DNA of 64,000 bases from Xenopus tropicalis (taxonomy: Eukaryota > Chordata > Amphibia > Anura > Pipidae), in the NCBI RefSeq assembly GCF_000004195.4, contig NC_030683.2, positions 1,600,620-1,664,619 of the forward strand. Reading direction: 5' to 3'. Position numbers and translations under genes: made by a program. Positions 31,801 through 44,421 of this stretch are shown piece by piece; position 1 is the first letter of the stretch, and every line of letters begins with the position of its first letter. Below the pieces are notes generated by a model. The model was not told the DNA's origin, made no database searches, and saw nothing but the letters and a program-made list of their open reading frames with translations.

Positions 31801-34800
31801 AGGGACTGTGGCCACAATTGTCCATGTAGAAAGAGGAGAGTGGTGTCTCTGAATAGCTGAAGGTGTGCACTTTTCAGAAATATATAGTTTGTGGGGGTTA
31901 TTTTACAGGTAGGGGGGTTAACACTGAAAAACTGCAGGAAGTGCACATAGAGCGCAGCCCCCAAAATTTCAACTGAAATTGCCCTTATGCATTGCCCCTG
32001 TTTTGGGGCATTTGGTGGCCACGTCTTTATGTGTACCCATACATATGGGGTATCGTTTTATTCAGGGGAACTTGCAGATTGATGTTTAGTAAGTTTTTGG
32101 TAGTTGCCATGGAGATTTTGGGGAGAAATCTAGGTTTGTATCTGGTTTTTCCTTGATTTCTGACCAATGCGCTGACTTCTGCAAGGGACTGTGGCCACAA
32201 TTTTCCATGTAGAAAGAGAAGAGTGGTGTCTCTGAATAGCTGAAGGTGTGCACTTTTCAGAAATATATAGTTTGCGGGGGTTATTTTACAGGTAGGGGGG
32301 GTTAACACTGAAAAACTGCAGGAAGTGCACATAGAGCGCAGCCCCCAAAATTTCACCTGAAATTGCCCTTATGCATTGCCCCTGTTTTGGGGCATTTGGT
32401 GGCCACGTCTTTATGTGTACCCATACATATGGGGTATCATTTTATTCAGGGGAACTTGCAGATTGATGTTTAGTAAGTTTTTGGTAGTTGCCATGGAGAT
32501 TTTGGGGAGAAATCTAGGTTTGTGTCTGTTTTTTCCTTGATTTCTGACCAATGCGCTGACTTCTGCAAGGGACTGCGGCCACAATTTTCCATGTAGAAAG
32601 AGGAGAGTGGTGTCTCTGAATAGCTGAAGGTGTGCACTTTTCAGAAATATATAGTTTGTGGGGGTTATTTTACAGGTAGGGGGGGTTAACACTGAAAAAC
32701 TGCAGGAAGTGCACATAGAGCGCAGCCCCCAAAATTTCACCTGAAATTGCCCTTATGCATTGCCCCTGTTTTGGGGCATTTGGTGGCCACGTCTTTATGT
32801 GTACCCATACATATGGGGTATCATTTTATTCAGGGGAACTTGCAGATTGATGTTTAGTAAGTTTTTGGTAGTTGCCATGGAGATTTTGGGGAGAAATCTA
32901 GGTTTGTGTCTGTTTTTTCCTTGATTTCTGACCAATGCGCTGACTTCTGCAAGGGACTGCGGCCACAATTTTCCATGTAGAAAGAGGAGAGTGGTGTCTC
33001 TGAATAGCTGAAGGTGTGCACTTTTCAGAAATATATAGTTTGTGGGGGTTATTTTACAGGTAGGGGGGTTAACACTGAAAAACTGCAGGAAGTGCACATA
33101 GAGTGCAGCCCCCAAAATTTCAACTGAAATTGCCCTTATGCATTGCCCCTGTTTTGGGGCATTTGGTGGCCACGTCTTTATGTGTACCCATACATATGGG
33201 GTATCGTTTTATTCAGGGGAACTTGCAGATTGATGTTTAGTAAGTTTTTGGTAGTTGCCATGGAGATTTTGGGGAGAAATCTAGGTTTGTATCTGGTTTT
33301 TCCTTGATTTCTGACCAATGCGCTGACTTCTGCAAGGGACTGCGGCCACAATTTTCCATGTAGAAAGAGGAGAGTGGTGTCTCTGAATAGCTGAAGGTGT
33401 ACACTTTTCAGAAATATATAGTTTGTGGGGGTTATTTTACAGGTAGGGGGGGTTAACACTGAAAAACTGCAGGAAGTGCACATAGAGCGCAGCCCCCAAA
33501 ATTTCAACTGAAATTGCCCTTATGCATTGCCCCTGTTTTGGGGCATTTGGTGGCCACGTCTTTATGTGCACCCATACATATGGGGTATTGTTTTATTCAG
33601 GGGAACTTGCAGATTGATGTTTAGTAAGTTTTTGGTAGTTGCCATGGAGATTTTGGGGAGAAATCTAGGTTTGTGTCTGTTTTTTCCTTGATTTCTGACC
33701 AATGCGCTGACTTCTGCAAGGGACTGCGGCCACAATTTTCCATGTAGAAAGAGGAGAGTGGTGTCTCTGAATAGCTGAAGGTGTGCACTTTTCAGAAATA
33801 TATAGTTTGTGGGGGTTATTTTACAGGTAGGGGGGGTTAACACTGAAAAACTGCAGGAAGTGCACATAGAGCGCAGCCCCCAAAATTTCACCTGAAATTG
33901 CCCTTATGCATTGCCCCTGTTTTGGGGCATTTGGTGGCCACGTCTTTATGTGTACCCATACATATGGGGTATCATTTTATTCAGGGGAACTTGCAGATTG
34001 ATGTTTAGTAAGTTTTTGGTAGTTGCCATGGAGATTTTGGGGAGAAATCTAGGTTTGTGTCTGTTTTTTCCTTGATTTCTGACCAATGCGCTGACTTCTG
34101 CAAGGGACTGCGGCCACAATTTTCCATGTAGAAAGAGGAGAGTGGTGTCTCTGAATAGCTGAAGGTGTGCACTTTTCAGAAATATATAGTTTGTGGGGGG
34201 TTATTTTACAGGTAGGGGGGGTTAACACTGAAAAACTGCAGGAAGTGCACATAGAGTGCAGCCCCCAAAATTTCAACTGAAATTGCCCTTATGCATTGCC
34301 CCTGTTTTGGGGCATTTGGTGGCCACGTCTTTATGTGTACCCATACATATGGGGTATCGTTTTATTCAGGGGAACTTGCAGATTGATGTTTAGTAAGTTT
34401 TTGGTAGTTGCCATGGAGATTTTGGGGAGAAAATCTAGGTTTGTATCTGGTTTTTCCTTGATTTCTGACCAATGCGCTGACTTCTGCAAGGGACTGCGGC
34501 CACAATTTTCCATGTAGAAAGAGGAGAGTGGTGTCTCTGAATAGCTGAAGGTGTACACTTTTCAGAAATATATAGTTTGTGGGGGTTATTTTACAGGTAG
34601 GGGGGGTTAACACTGAAAAACTGCAGGAAGTGCACATAGAGCGCAGCCCCCAAAATTTCAACTGAAATTGCCCTTATGCATTGCCCCTGTTTTGGGGCAT
34701 TTGGTGGCCACGTCTTTATGTGCACCCATACATATGGGGTATTGTTTTATTCAGGGGAACTTGCAGATTGATGTTTAGTAAGTTTTTGGTAGTTGCCATG

Positions 34801-35530
34801 GAGATTTTGGGGAGAAATCTAGGTTTGTGTCTGTTTTTTCCTTGATTTCTGACCAATGCGCTGACTTCTGCAAGGGACTGCGGCCACAATTTTCCATGTA
34901 GAAAGAGGAGAGTGGTGTCTCTGAATAGCTGAAGGTTTGCACTTTTCAGAAATATATAGTTTGTGGGGGTTATTTTACAGGTAGGGGGGGTTAACACTGA
35001 AAACCTGCAGGAAGTGCACATAGAGCGCAGCCCCCAAAATATCAACTGAAATTGCCCTTATGCATTGCCCCTGTTTTGGGGCATTTGGTGGCCACGTCTT
35101 TATGTGCACCCATACATATGGGGTATTGTTTTATTCAGGGGAACTTGCAGATTGATGTTTAGTAAGTTTTTGGTAGTTGCCATGGAGATTTTGGGGAGAA
35201 ATCTAGGTTTTTTATCAGTTTTTTCCTCGATTTCTGACCAAAGCGCTGACTTCTGCAAGGGACTGCGGCCACAATTTTCTATGTAGAAAGAGAAGAGTGG
35301 TGTCTCTGAATAGCTGAAGGTGTGCACTTTTCAGAAATATATAGTTTGTGGGGGTTATTTCACAAGTAGGGGGGGTTAACACTGAAAAACTGCAGGTAGT
35401 GCACATAGAGCACAGCACCCACATTTTTAGCTGTAATTGCCCTTGTGCATTGCCCCTGCTTTGGAGTGTTTGGTGCCCATGTCTTTATGTGCACCCATAC
35501 ATATGGGGCATCATTTTATTCAGTAGAAAT
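28900..35530 (+). repeat. Approximately 385-bp tandem array, 18 copies
   Basis: The anchor CCCATACATATGGGGTATCG recurs 18 times. Spacing is irregular in the left third (about 350-430 bp) and settles to 382-388 bp from about 31.6 kb to 35.1 kb. The last copy is diverged. Other conserved blocks are TTTTGGTAGTTGCCATGGAG, ACTTCTGCAAGGGACTGCGG, GAGTGGTGTCTCTGAATAGC and ACTGAAAAACTGCAGG. Frames of about 109 codons recur on the minus strand in many copies but change between copies by frameshift. Confidence 0.97.
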
Positions 35531-36248
35531 TTGTCTTTCAAATTTGCCTTTGTTAGAAAATTTTTATGAGATTTTTTTTTGTCAAATCCACATTTGATCA
35601 TGCGTCCAAGTTTACGTTTTAGAAAAAAAAAAAAAAGTCAAAAAAACTTCCAAATTTCACAATGCACTGACAAAAGGTATTTGGCTTTTGAGTGAAAACT
35701 ACATTGCACCTAGAAACCTGAAGGTCTGTAGTTTCTAAAGATACCGAACATGAGGGGATATTTTAGATTTACATATAAGTTATGCTGCATCAACTGTTAC
35801 AAGCGCTTTTCCGCTTTGTTCTGGTGTGATATTGTACTAAGTATTGCTTTAGTTTGGGGGTTACTTCTGGACAGGAACTGTGGGGTACCACCACATATTT
35901 GGTATCGTTGGACTTGGGAGTATCAGGGCTTTTACAAACAACAAAAAAAAGTGTGTAAAATTAACTTTTCTATGGAAAAAAAACTCAAAATATACAGAAA
36001 TTTTTCATAATTTTATTTTTTTTTTACATAATTCACCCAAAATACACATCATATCTCCAGAAAAGTTATAAAATTTGGTATGTATGTCGAAGCCCAATTA
36101 GTGACGAAAAAAACGATATATAATTTCCCTAGTTTCATGGAGGTTTTCCTACCAAAAAACATTGTTAAAGCGAATGAGTACAAAATGCTTAAAAAACGTC
36201 TGGCACTGGGGGGAACCGAAATGACGAATTCGGCTGGCACTTAAAGGG
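35531..36248 (+). other. AT-rich right arm of the piggyBac-like element
   Basis: AT-rich, with A and T runs. It ends with two TGGCACT motifs and GGGTTAA. No coding region recognised. Confidence 0.6.
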
Positions 36249-36252
36249 TTAA

Positions 36253-36725
36253 ACAAACAACCCGTTCCCATTGGATTAATAATAACTATAATAATAACAA
36301 TATATGTATCTGGTTATACAGTCTGTTATTATGATACAAGTCTGTGCCAGTCTCACCCGGCGCCTCCTGGCATGACTCCCCCCATCTCTCTGCCAATCAA
36401 ATCACCAGCATCTGGCGGCAACATGTCACCGAGTGGCGGCCAATCTGCCGTGACAGGAGGTCCCATTAGTGGGGTCACGACGCTTCCGGAAAGAAACATA
36501 ACGGGTCGGCGGTGCTGTCCAACTTCATTTGTCAGTGAGGGGAAGACATGCCCTGGCAACGCCGGCTCCTGGGGGGCGCGGGCACCGGCAGGGCAGATGT
36601 GTTGATGGAAGCGGAGGGTTGGCCTGGGCACCGGCTCTGAACATTTGGGCACATTAATGGGGGGAGGTCGGTGTTACTGAGTCTCTAAATGAGGATAAAG
36701 GGGAGGGGGGAGTAAATACATTGGC
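36253..36725. other. Spacer without recognisable gene
   Basis: Single-copy-looking sequence. Opposed frames of 77 and 99 codons overlap with no recognisable domain. Confidence 0.5.
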
Positions 36726-38072
36726 AAAGGGAAACACTATGGCACCTCCTACCCATATGTATAAATACAAATATACAGAGAGGGAATGTTCTGGGCACAC
36801 AATAAGCTGTACCCCCATACTGTACTGTCTAAGGGAAACACTATGGCACCCCCTACCCATATGTATAAATACAAATATACAGAGAAGGAATGTTCTGGGC
36901 ACACAATGAGCTGTACCCCCATACTGTACTGTCTAAGGGAAACACTATGGCACCCCCTACCCATATGTATAAATACAAATATACAGAGAAGGGAATGTTC
37001 TGGGCACACAATGAGCTGTACCCCCATACTGTACTGTCTAAGGGAAACACTATGGCACCTCCTACCCATATGTATAAATACAAATATACAGAGAAGGAAT
37101 GTTCTGGGCACACAATAAGCTGTACCCCCATACTGTACTGTCTAAGGGAAACACTATGGCACCCCCTACCCATATGTATAAATACAAATATACAGAGAAG
37201 GAATGTTCTGGGCACACAATGAGCTGTACCCCCATACTGTACTGTCTAAGGGAAACACTATGGCACCTCCTACCCATATGTATAAATACAAATATACAGA
37301 GAGGGAATGTTCTGGGCACACAATGAGCTGTACCCCCATACTGTACTGTCTAAGGGAAACACTATGGCACCCCCTACCCATATGTATAAATACAAATATA
37401 CAGAGAGGGAATGTTCTGGGCACACAATGAGCTGTACCCCCATACTGTACTGTCTAAGGGAAACACTATGGCATCCCCTACCCATATGTATAAATACAAA
37501 TATACAGAGAAGGGAATGTTCTGGGCACACAATAAGCTGTACCCCATACTGTACTGTCTAAGGGAAAGACTATGGCACCTCCTACCCATATGTATAAATA
37601 CAAATATACAGAGAAGGAATGTTCTGGGCACACAATAAGCTGTACCCCCATACTGTACTGTCTAAGGGAAACACTATGGCACCTCCCACCCATATGTATA
37701 AATACAACTATACAGAGAAGGAATGTTCTGGGCACACAATAAGCTGTACCCCCATACTGTACTGTCTAAGGGAAACACTATGGCACCCCCTACCCATATG
37801 TATAAATACAAATATACAGAGAGGGAATGTTCTGGGCGCACAATAAGCTGTACCCCCATACTGTACTGTCTAAGGGAAACACTATGGCACCCCCTACCCA
37901 TATGTATAAATACAAATATACAGAGAAGGAATGTTCTGGGCACACAATAAGCTGTACCCCATACTGTACTGTCTAAGGGAAACACTATGGCACCCCCTAC
38001 CCATATGTATAAATACAAATATACAGAGAGGGAATGTTCTGGGCGCTCAATAAGCTCCACCCCCATACTGTA
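36726..38072 (+). repeat. Satellite family B: 104-bp unit, about 13 copies
   Basis: Units contain AAGGGAAACACTATGGCACC, CCTACCCATATGTATAAATA, CAAATATACAGAG and GGAATGTTCTGGGCACACAA, then CCCCCATACTGTACTGTCT. Variation is limited to a few sites (CCTCC or CCCCC, AGAAGG or AGAGGG). Each copy holds one TATAAATA. The array ends in a short AT repeat, and the same unit recurs reversed at 57.0-58.0 kb. Confidence 0.98.
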
Positions 38073-39408
38073 TTCAGTTCATATATATATATATATAAAG
38101 CAATCTGCCGGCCAGTAGAAGTGCCAGTATGAGGTTAATATTTACTTGCCCATTTATTAATGTCTTAACCCTCCCGCCCAGGGGATCTCACCGCATCCCA
38201 AAGTCAACAGTCGGATATTTGCAGATGAATAACCTGTGACAGGCGAGTGAAACTGAGCAAACAGCCACGAGACCGCGGCTCAGAGACGCCGATCTATCCG
38301 CACCCCAATTTCCATGCAGCCACCAATCAGAGCCGACCTGCCAGTGTCTGGGCCAATCAGTCATATTCATATAAAGTCATAATTAAGTCAAAATAATGGC
38401 AGATGGGGGGGCAGTCTATGTCTATTACCCCTAATAGCTCCAGGGCAGGGAAAGGCAATGCAGCAAAACCAGGACATGAATACAGAGTTACCTGCATTCG
38501 GCAGCACTGTATTCACAAAGGTAAAAGCCATGTAGGCATTCCCCCTCCTGCCCCTCCTGCCCCTCAACTTGCAAGTGTGGGATGCTGGGCCCTATACCTA
38601 CTGCCTGCCCATTGGCTGGTTTGTAACGGCTGACGCCCCCATATTTTTGAGGTTCAGGGGTGTTAAGGGGGTAGGAGCTCTAATAGGGGGGTAAGGGGGT
38701 TATAGATTTTCCAGGGACCCCCCTGTACCCTGTTTGCTCCCCTGTTATAGCAGAATATCTCTATCCCCCCCCCCCGGTGCCTGATAAACAGGGGGGGCTC
38801 ACATTCTCTATGTTTATCCAATATATTTCCCTAAAGGTGTCGGATGAAGAGCTGACACTCGTGTTACTGCGCTCATGGGAGTTATCACATGGGGGGGGGG
38901 CCCAGACGGCCAATAGGAACAAAACCAGTACTTTTCAGGGGAATAAGAACTTGGCAGCACTTGGAGGAGCAGCAGGTACCGAGGGTTTAAGCTGAGACTG
39001 TTTGTATTTCGGGCAATTAAAGGCGAGTCGGGCCCCCCCCCCCATGGCCTCGTACATTATCACAGGGGGATTCCGCAGCGTCGGTCATTGTACTTGGAGC
39101 ATGAAAAGAACATTTTAGCTCTTCGACTCGCATGAACGGATTGAATGCCCCCCCCCCGTAGGACAAAGAGGGACGGAGTCAGGCAGAGGGCAACACAAAC
39201 ACTTGATTAAACAATTTGTTGTCCCTCTGGGGGGTCACAAGATGCTTCTCACTTAAAGGAGACAAACTGTTTCCCAAGTCTGGTGTCACCCCAATAATTG
39301 CAGCAGGTCCCCCAATCCCCCCCAAGGTCTGTGTCTACATTTATTTTTTTGCATTCAAACAGAAAATCCCAAGAATAATAATAACCAAACACTGTGGCCA
39401 ATAGAAGC
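38073..39408. other. 1.3 kb without recognisable gene
   Basis: Single-copy-looking DNA with C or G homopolymer runs near 38767, 38891, 39034 and 39150. Short frames only. Confidence 0.5.
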
Positions 39409-40810
39409 TTGCCCTACTCCCTCCATCTTGCCCTACTCCCTCCATCTTGTCCTACTGTCTCCGTCTTGTCCTACTGTCTCCATCTTGCCCTACTGTCCCC
39501 ATCTTGCCCTACTGTCTCCATCTTGCCCTACTGTCCCCATCTTGTCCTACTGTCTCCATCTTGTCCTACTGTCCATCTTTCCCTACTGTCTCCATCTTGC
39601 CCTGTTGTCTCCATCTTGCCCTACTGTCTCCATCTTGCCCTACTGTCTCCATCTTGTCCTACTGTCCCATCTTGTCCTACTGTCTCCATCTTGCCCTACT
39701 GTCCCCATCTTGCCCTATTGTCTCCCTCTTGCCGTACTGTCTCCATCTTGCCCTACTGTCCCCATCTTGTCCTACTGTCTCCATCTTGTCCTACTGTCTC
39801 CATCTTGTCCTACTGTCTTCATCTTGCCCTGTTGTCTCCATCTGCTACTGTCTCCATCTTGACTGTCTCCATCTTGTCCTACTGTCCCCATCTTGCCCTA
39901 CTGTCCACATCTTGCCCTACTGTCTCCATCTTGCCCTACTGTCTCCATCTTGCCCTACTGTCTCCATCTTGTCCTACTGTCCCATCTTGCCCTACTGTCC
40001 ACATCTTGCCCTACTGTCATGCCTGTTGTCTCCATCTTGGCCTACTGTCTCCATCTTGCCCTACTGTCCCCATCTTGCCCTGTTGTCTCCATCTTGCCCT
40101 ACTGTCTCCATCTTGTCCTACTGTCCCTTGCCCTACTGTCCCATCTTGTCCACTGCTTCATCTTGCCTGTGTCCATCTCGCCCTACTGTCCATCTTGTCC
40201 TACTGTCCCCATCTTGCCCTACTGTCCATCTTGCCCTACTGTCCCCATCTTGCCCTACTGTCTCCATCTTGCCCTATGTCTCCATCTTGCCCTACTGTCT
40301 CATCTTGTCCTACTGTCCCCATCTTGCCCTACTGTCTTCCATCTTGCCCTACTGTCTCCATCTTGCCCTACTGTCCCCATCTTGCCCTATTGTCTCCATC
40401 TTGCCCTACTGTCTCCATCTTGCCCTACTGTCTTCCCATCTTGTCCTACTGTCCCCATCTTGTCCTACTGTCCCCATCTTGCCCTACTGTCTCCATCTTG
40501 CCCTACTGTCACGATCTTGCCCTACTGTCTCCATCTTGTTCCTACTGTCCCCATCTTGCCCTACTGTCTCCATCTTGCCCTACTGTCTCCATCTTGCCTA
40601 CTGTCTCCATCTTGTCCTACTGTCCCCATCTTGTCCTACTGTCCCCATCTTGCCCTACTGTCTCCATCTTCGCCTACTGTCTCCATCTTGCCCTACTGTC
40701 TCCATCTTGCCCTACTGTCTCCATCTTGCCCTACTGTCCCCATCTTGTCCTACTGTCTCCATCTTGCCCTACTGTCCCCATCTTGCCCTACTGTCTCTAT
40801 CTTGCCCCAC
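39409..40810. repeat. 19-bp pyrimidine-rich minisatellite, about 74 copies
   Basis: The unit is CATCTTGCCCTACTGTCTC, with CCATCTTGTCC and TGTCCC variants. Many single-base indels shift phase, unlike the arrays at 21-27 kb. Forward frames of 360-500 codons run through it because the unit lacks stops. Confidence 0.97.
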
Positions 40811-41400
40811 TTGGGGTGCCCAGGGATGCCGTTGCACTGTTGGGGCTGCTGGGCGAGTTTTATTGGTAATTGGTTTCTGTTTCTCTCCAGCACTAACGTT
40901 ACTCTCAGCCGAGCTGAGAAATATTTATGGAGAAAGGGAATAATCACAGGCAGAGGAGCATTGATCTCCATGGAAGATATTGATTAGCAGCCCCTTGGAA
41001 ATGTGTATAAGAATTACCTCTTATTTATCTACTGCCCCCTGAAAAATCCATCATTCCCAAATGTTCATTCTGTCAGGCACAGATTATGCCATTAGCTGCT
41101 CAAATGGTTAAACTCATGGAAATATTTAATATTTTTATAGATTTATTTGTAGCAAGGACAGGAATAACCAACAGTGATAATAACCAATCACCTGGGTCAT
41201 AACCTGAGCATTAAATTCTTATTCTGCCCAATCACTCAGCTTGTTCAGATGTTTACTCTGTAATTGTTGATTAAAAGTCTTTGGAAACAGATCAACCCAG
41301 AAGGGCACCCAAGGCAATGCCTCGGCCTCACCCAAACCCACCCCAAACCCCTGTCTCTCCTAACAATATGTCCTAGTGTCCTAGACTACCCCCCTAGGGG
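40811..41400. other. Spacer without recognisable gene
   Basis: Single-copy-looking sequence; no coding signal. Confidence 0.5.
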
Positions 41401-42621
41401 CACCTATATTAGCAGTGGGGGGATAATAGCCTCTGGGAAGGGACTGGGGCTGTGGGATAGCAGGTATAGTAGGGAGAGATGGTGCCTATAGTAGCAGTGG
41501 GGGGATAATAGCCTCTGGGAAGGGACTGGGGCTGTGGGATAGCAGGTATAGTAGGGAGAGATGGTGCCTATAGTAGCAGTGGGGGGATAATAGCCTCTGG
41601 GAAGGGACTGGGGCTGGTGGGATGCAGGTATAGTAGGGAGAGATGGTGCCTATAGTAGCAGTGGGGGGATAATAGCCTCTGGGAAGGACTGGGGCTGTGG
41701 GATAGCAGGTATAGTAGGGAGAGATGGTGCCTATAGTAGCAGTGGGGGGGATAATACTCTGGGAAGGGACTGGCTGTGGGATAGCAGGTATAGTAGGGAG
41801 AGATGGTGCCTATATAACTGGGATAATAGCTCTGGAAGGGACTGGGCTGTGATAGCAGGTATAGTAGGGAGAGATGGTGCCTATAGTAGCAGTGGGGATA
41901 AAGCCTCTGGGAAGGACTGGGGCTGTGGGATAGCAGGTATAGTAGGGAGAGATGGTGCCTATGTAGCAGTGGGGGGATAATAGCCTCTGGGAAGGGACTG
42001 GGGCTGTGGGATAGCAGGTATAGTAGGGAGAGATGGTGCCTATAGTAGCAGTGGGGGATAATAGCCTCTGGAGGGACGGGGCTGTGGGATAGCAGGTATA
42101 GTAGGGAGGATGGTGCTATAGTAGCAGTGGGGGGGGATAATAGCCTCTGGGAAGGGACTGGGGCTGTGGGATAGCAGGTATAGTAGGGAGAGATGGTGCC
42201 TATAGTAGCAGTGGGGGGGATAATAGCTCTGGGAAGGGACTGGGGCTGTGGATAGCAGGTATAGTAGGGAGAGATGGTGCCTATAGTAGCAGTGGGGGGA
42301 TAATAGCCTCTGGAAGGGACTGGGGCTGTGGGATAGCAGGTATAGTAGGGAGAGATGGTGCCTATAGTAGCAGTGGGGGGATAATAGCCTCTGGGAAGGG
42401 ACTGGGGCTGTGGGATAGCAGGTATAGTAGGAGAGATGGTGCCTATAGTAGCAGTGGGGGGATAATAGCCTCTGGGAAGGGACTGGGGCTGTGGGATAGC
42501 AGGTATAGTAGGGAGAGATGGTGCCTATAGTAGCAGTGGGGGGATAATAGCCTCTGGGAAGGGACTGGGGCTGTGGGATAGCAGGTATAGTAGGCAGAGA
42601 TGGTGCCTATAGTAGGGAGAG
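41401..42621. repeat. 82-bp tandem repeat, about 15 copies
   Basis: Units contain GGTGCCTATAGTAGCAGTGG, GATAATAGCCTCTGGGAAGG and ATAGCAGGTATAGTAGGGAG. Copies between about 41600 and 42300 have many 1-4-bp deletions, while the outer copies are clean. Confidence 0.97.
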
Positions 42622-43334
42622 GTGTAGATAATTCTCTTAGTGGCCCTACAAATATTCCCACCTTCTCGGCCTGCGTCAGGTTTTGCCAATTACAGTAAGT
42701 GAAAGAGTTAATGAGCGTCGGTTCCCCCCGCACTCCTGGGCTCAGACCCCTCACTGGATGAATTTAATGCTTACGGAATTGTCTAACGATGAGATTTTCA
42801 TGTCTGACTATTATTCCCCTCGTTAATTATTATGTGTAACAGACGCAGCGGCCACTTCCTATTGGTTCCCTCTATTCCCGGGTTATTTGCACCTTTCCTT
42901 GTTGCACATTTAACCCCATTAATTGAAGGTATTTGATCCAAAATGTGATCCTTACACACTCGGCGCCACTATAGGGGGACCCCCAGCCCCCAGTTCTGCC
43001 TCATAAATACTGAATGTTCCGTTATAGCCAAGAGGTTTGGGCTCCCATGTTGGTCACATGATCTCCCCTCAGAGACAAGGGGCTCCTCCAGGTACAATGG
43101 AATTCTAAGCAGTCGGCAGATAAATGTTTATTTACAATCACATGATTATAGGGTGTCCGGCAGCCAGTGTTGAAAGACGCCACGCATGGCTAACGATGGC
43201 TAACGAGGGAAATCAGTGTGTTCAGCAGATGACAGGCAGTTATTAACTGTCAGATCTGTACAGAGGATAAGTACTGGGGGCCCCATTAACCCTCTGTGCA
43301 ACCAAAGCACCGGCCTCACTTTCATGTTATTTAT
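42622..43334. other. Spacer without recognisable gene
   Basis: Single-copy-looking sequence; no coding signal. Confidence 0.5.
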
Positions 43335-43670
43335 AGGACAGGCCAGACCGGGGGTGAGTGAGTGTAGGACAGACCGGGGGTGAGTGAGTGTAGGACAGGC
43401 CAGACCGGGGGTGAGTGAGTGTAGGACAGGCCAGACCGGGGGTGAGTGGAGTGTAGGACAGGCCAGACCGGGGGTGAGTGAGTGTAGGACAGGCCAGACT
43501 GGGGTGAGTGAGTGTAGACAGGCCAGACCGGGGGTGAGTGAGTGTAGGACAGGCCAGACCGGGGTGAGTGAGTGTAGGACAGGCCAGACCGGGGGTGAGT
43601 GAGTGTAGGACAGGCCAGACCGGGGGTGAGTGAGTGTGGGACAGGCCAGACCGGGGGTGAGTGTAGGACA
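43335..43670. repeat. 31-bp minisatellite, about 11 copies
   Basis: The unit is TAGGACAGGCCAGACCGGGG followed by GTGAGTGAGTG, with occasional 1-bp indels. Confidence 0.96.
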
Positions 43671-43687
43671 GTTACGCATGGTTGCAG

Positions 43688-43790
43688 TCACACAGACAGT
43701 CGCACACAGACAGTCGCACACAGACAGTCGCACACAGACAGTCGCACACAGACAGTCGCACACAGACAGTCGCACACAGACAGTCTCACA
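43688..43790. repeat. 14-bp minisatellite, about 7 copies
   Basis: The unit TCGCACACAGACAG lies 18 bp beyond the 31-bp array and is unrelated to it. Confidence 0.95.
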
Positions 43791-44003
43791 GTCGATGACA
43801 GCAACAAAATAAAGAATAAATCGTCTCTTTCCCAAACTCGGCAGATTTTAATGTCTCTCTTATGAAGTGTGAAAAGCAGTTTAATTAGTCAATTACTTAA
43901 CAAAACAGTAAAACAGCTCCATTCCCAATGAAACATCTGTCGGCGGATAGTAATGGCGAGCGCCGCGCTCCTAGTTACGCGCAGACTCATTAACGCCCAG
44001 GCT

Positions 44004-44152
44004 ACGCCCTGCCCCTGAGGAAGCTCCACCCTGCCCCTGAGGAAGCTCTGCCCTGCCCCTGAGGAAGCTCCACCCTGCCCCTGAGGAAGCTCTGCCCTGC
44101 CCATGAGGAAGCTCTGCCCTGCCCCTGAGGAAGCTCCACCCTGCCCCCAAGG
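44004..44152. repeat. 22-bp minisatellite, about 6.5 copies
   Basis: The unit includes CTGCCCCTGAGGAAGCTCCA, with GCTCCACC and GCTCTGCC versions. Confidence 0.94.
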
Positions 44153-44169
44153 AGAGAGACTGACAGACA

Positions 44170-44209
44170 GATATAGATAGATGATAGATAGATAGATAGA
44201 TAGATAGAT

Positions 44210-44242
<33 letters not shown>

Positions 44243-44255
44243 GTATAAGATAGAT

Positions 44256-44331
<76 letters not shown>

Positions 44332-44333
44332 GT

Positions 44334-44367
<34 letters not shown>

Positions 44368-44421
44368 GATAGATAGATGGATAGATAATAGATAGATAGA
44401 TAGATAGATAGATACAGATAG
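44170..44421. repeat. (GATA)n microsatellite
   Basis: Runs of GATA broken periodically by GATGATA or GGTATA. It starts within 20 bp of the preceding 22-bp array. Confidence 0.98.

Larger units (their letters stand above)
27453..36252. mobile_element. Large non-autonomous piggyBac-like element (8.8 kb)
   Basis: Both ends are TTAA (27453-27456 and 36249-36252). The left end TTAACCTTTTTAGTGCCA matches the inverted right end TTAACCCTTTAAGTGCCA at 16 of 18 positions. TTAA duplication plus ends starting CC fits the piggyBac superfamily. Each end repeats the GTGCCA motif a second time about 45 bp inside (left near 27510, right near 36211). No transposase frame exists. From left to right the interior has GC-rich hairpins, T runs and a CA stretch, two copies of a 185-bp repeat, a foldback insertion, the approximately 385-bp array, and an AT-rich right arm. 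Confidence 0.75.

Noticed and set aside
32027..35045. Recurring 109-codon minus-strand frames with similar protein, suggesting a gene family
   Set aside because: They repeat once per 385-bp unit and break by small indels in several units. There is no recognisable domain, so the similarity reflects the satellite.
39394..40987. Nearly 500-codon plus-strand frames
   Set aside because: They follow the 19-bp pyrimidine-rich array, and three frames are open together.
44170..44421. Link between the two GATA/TCTA microsatellites (here and 56866-57010) and inverted satellite B
   Set aside because: Only the 57 kb copy touches satellite B; this one lies 6 kb from the other B array. Simple GATA repeats are common.
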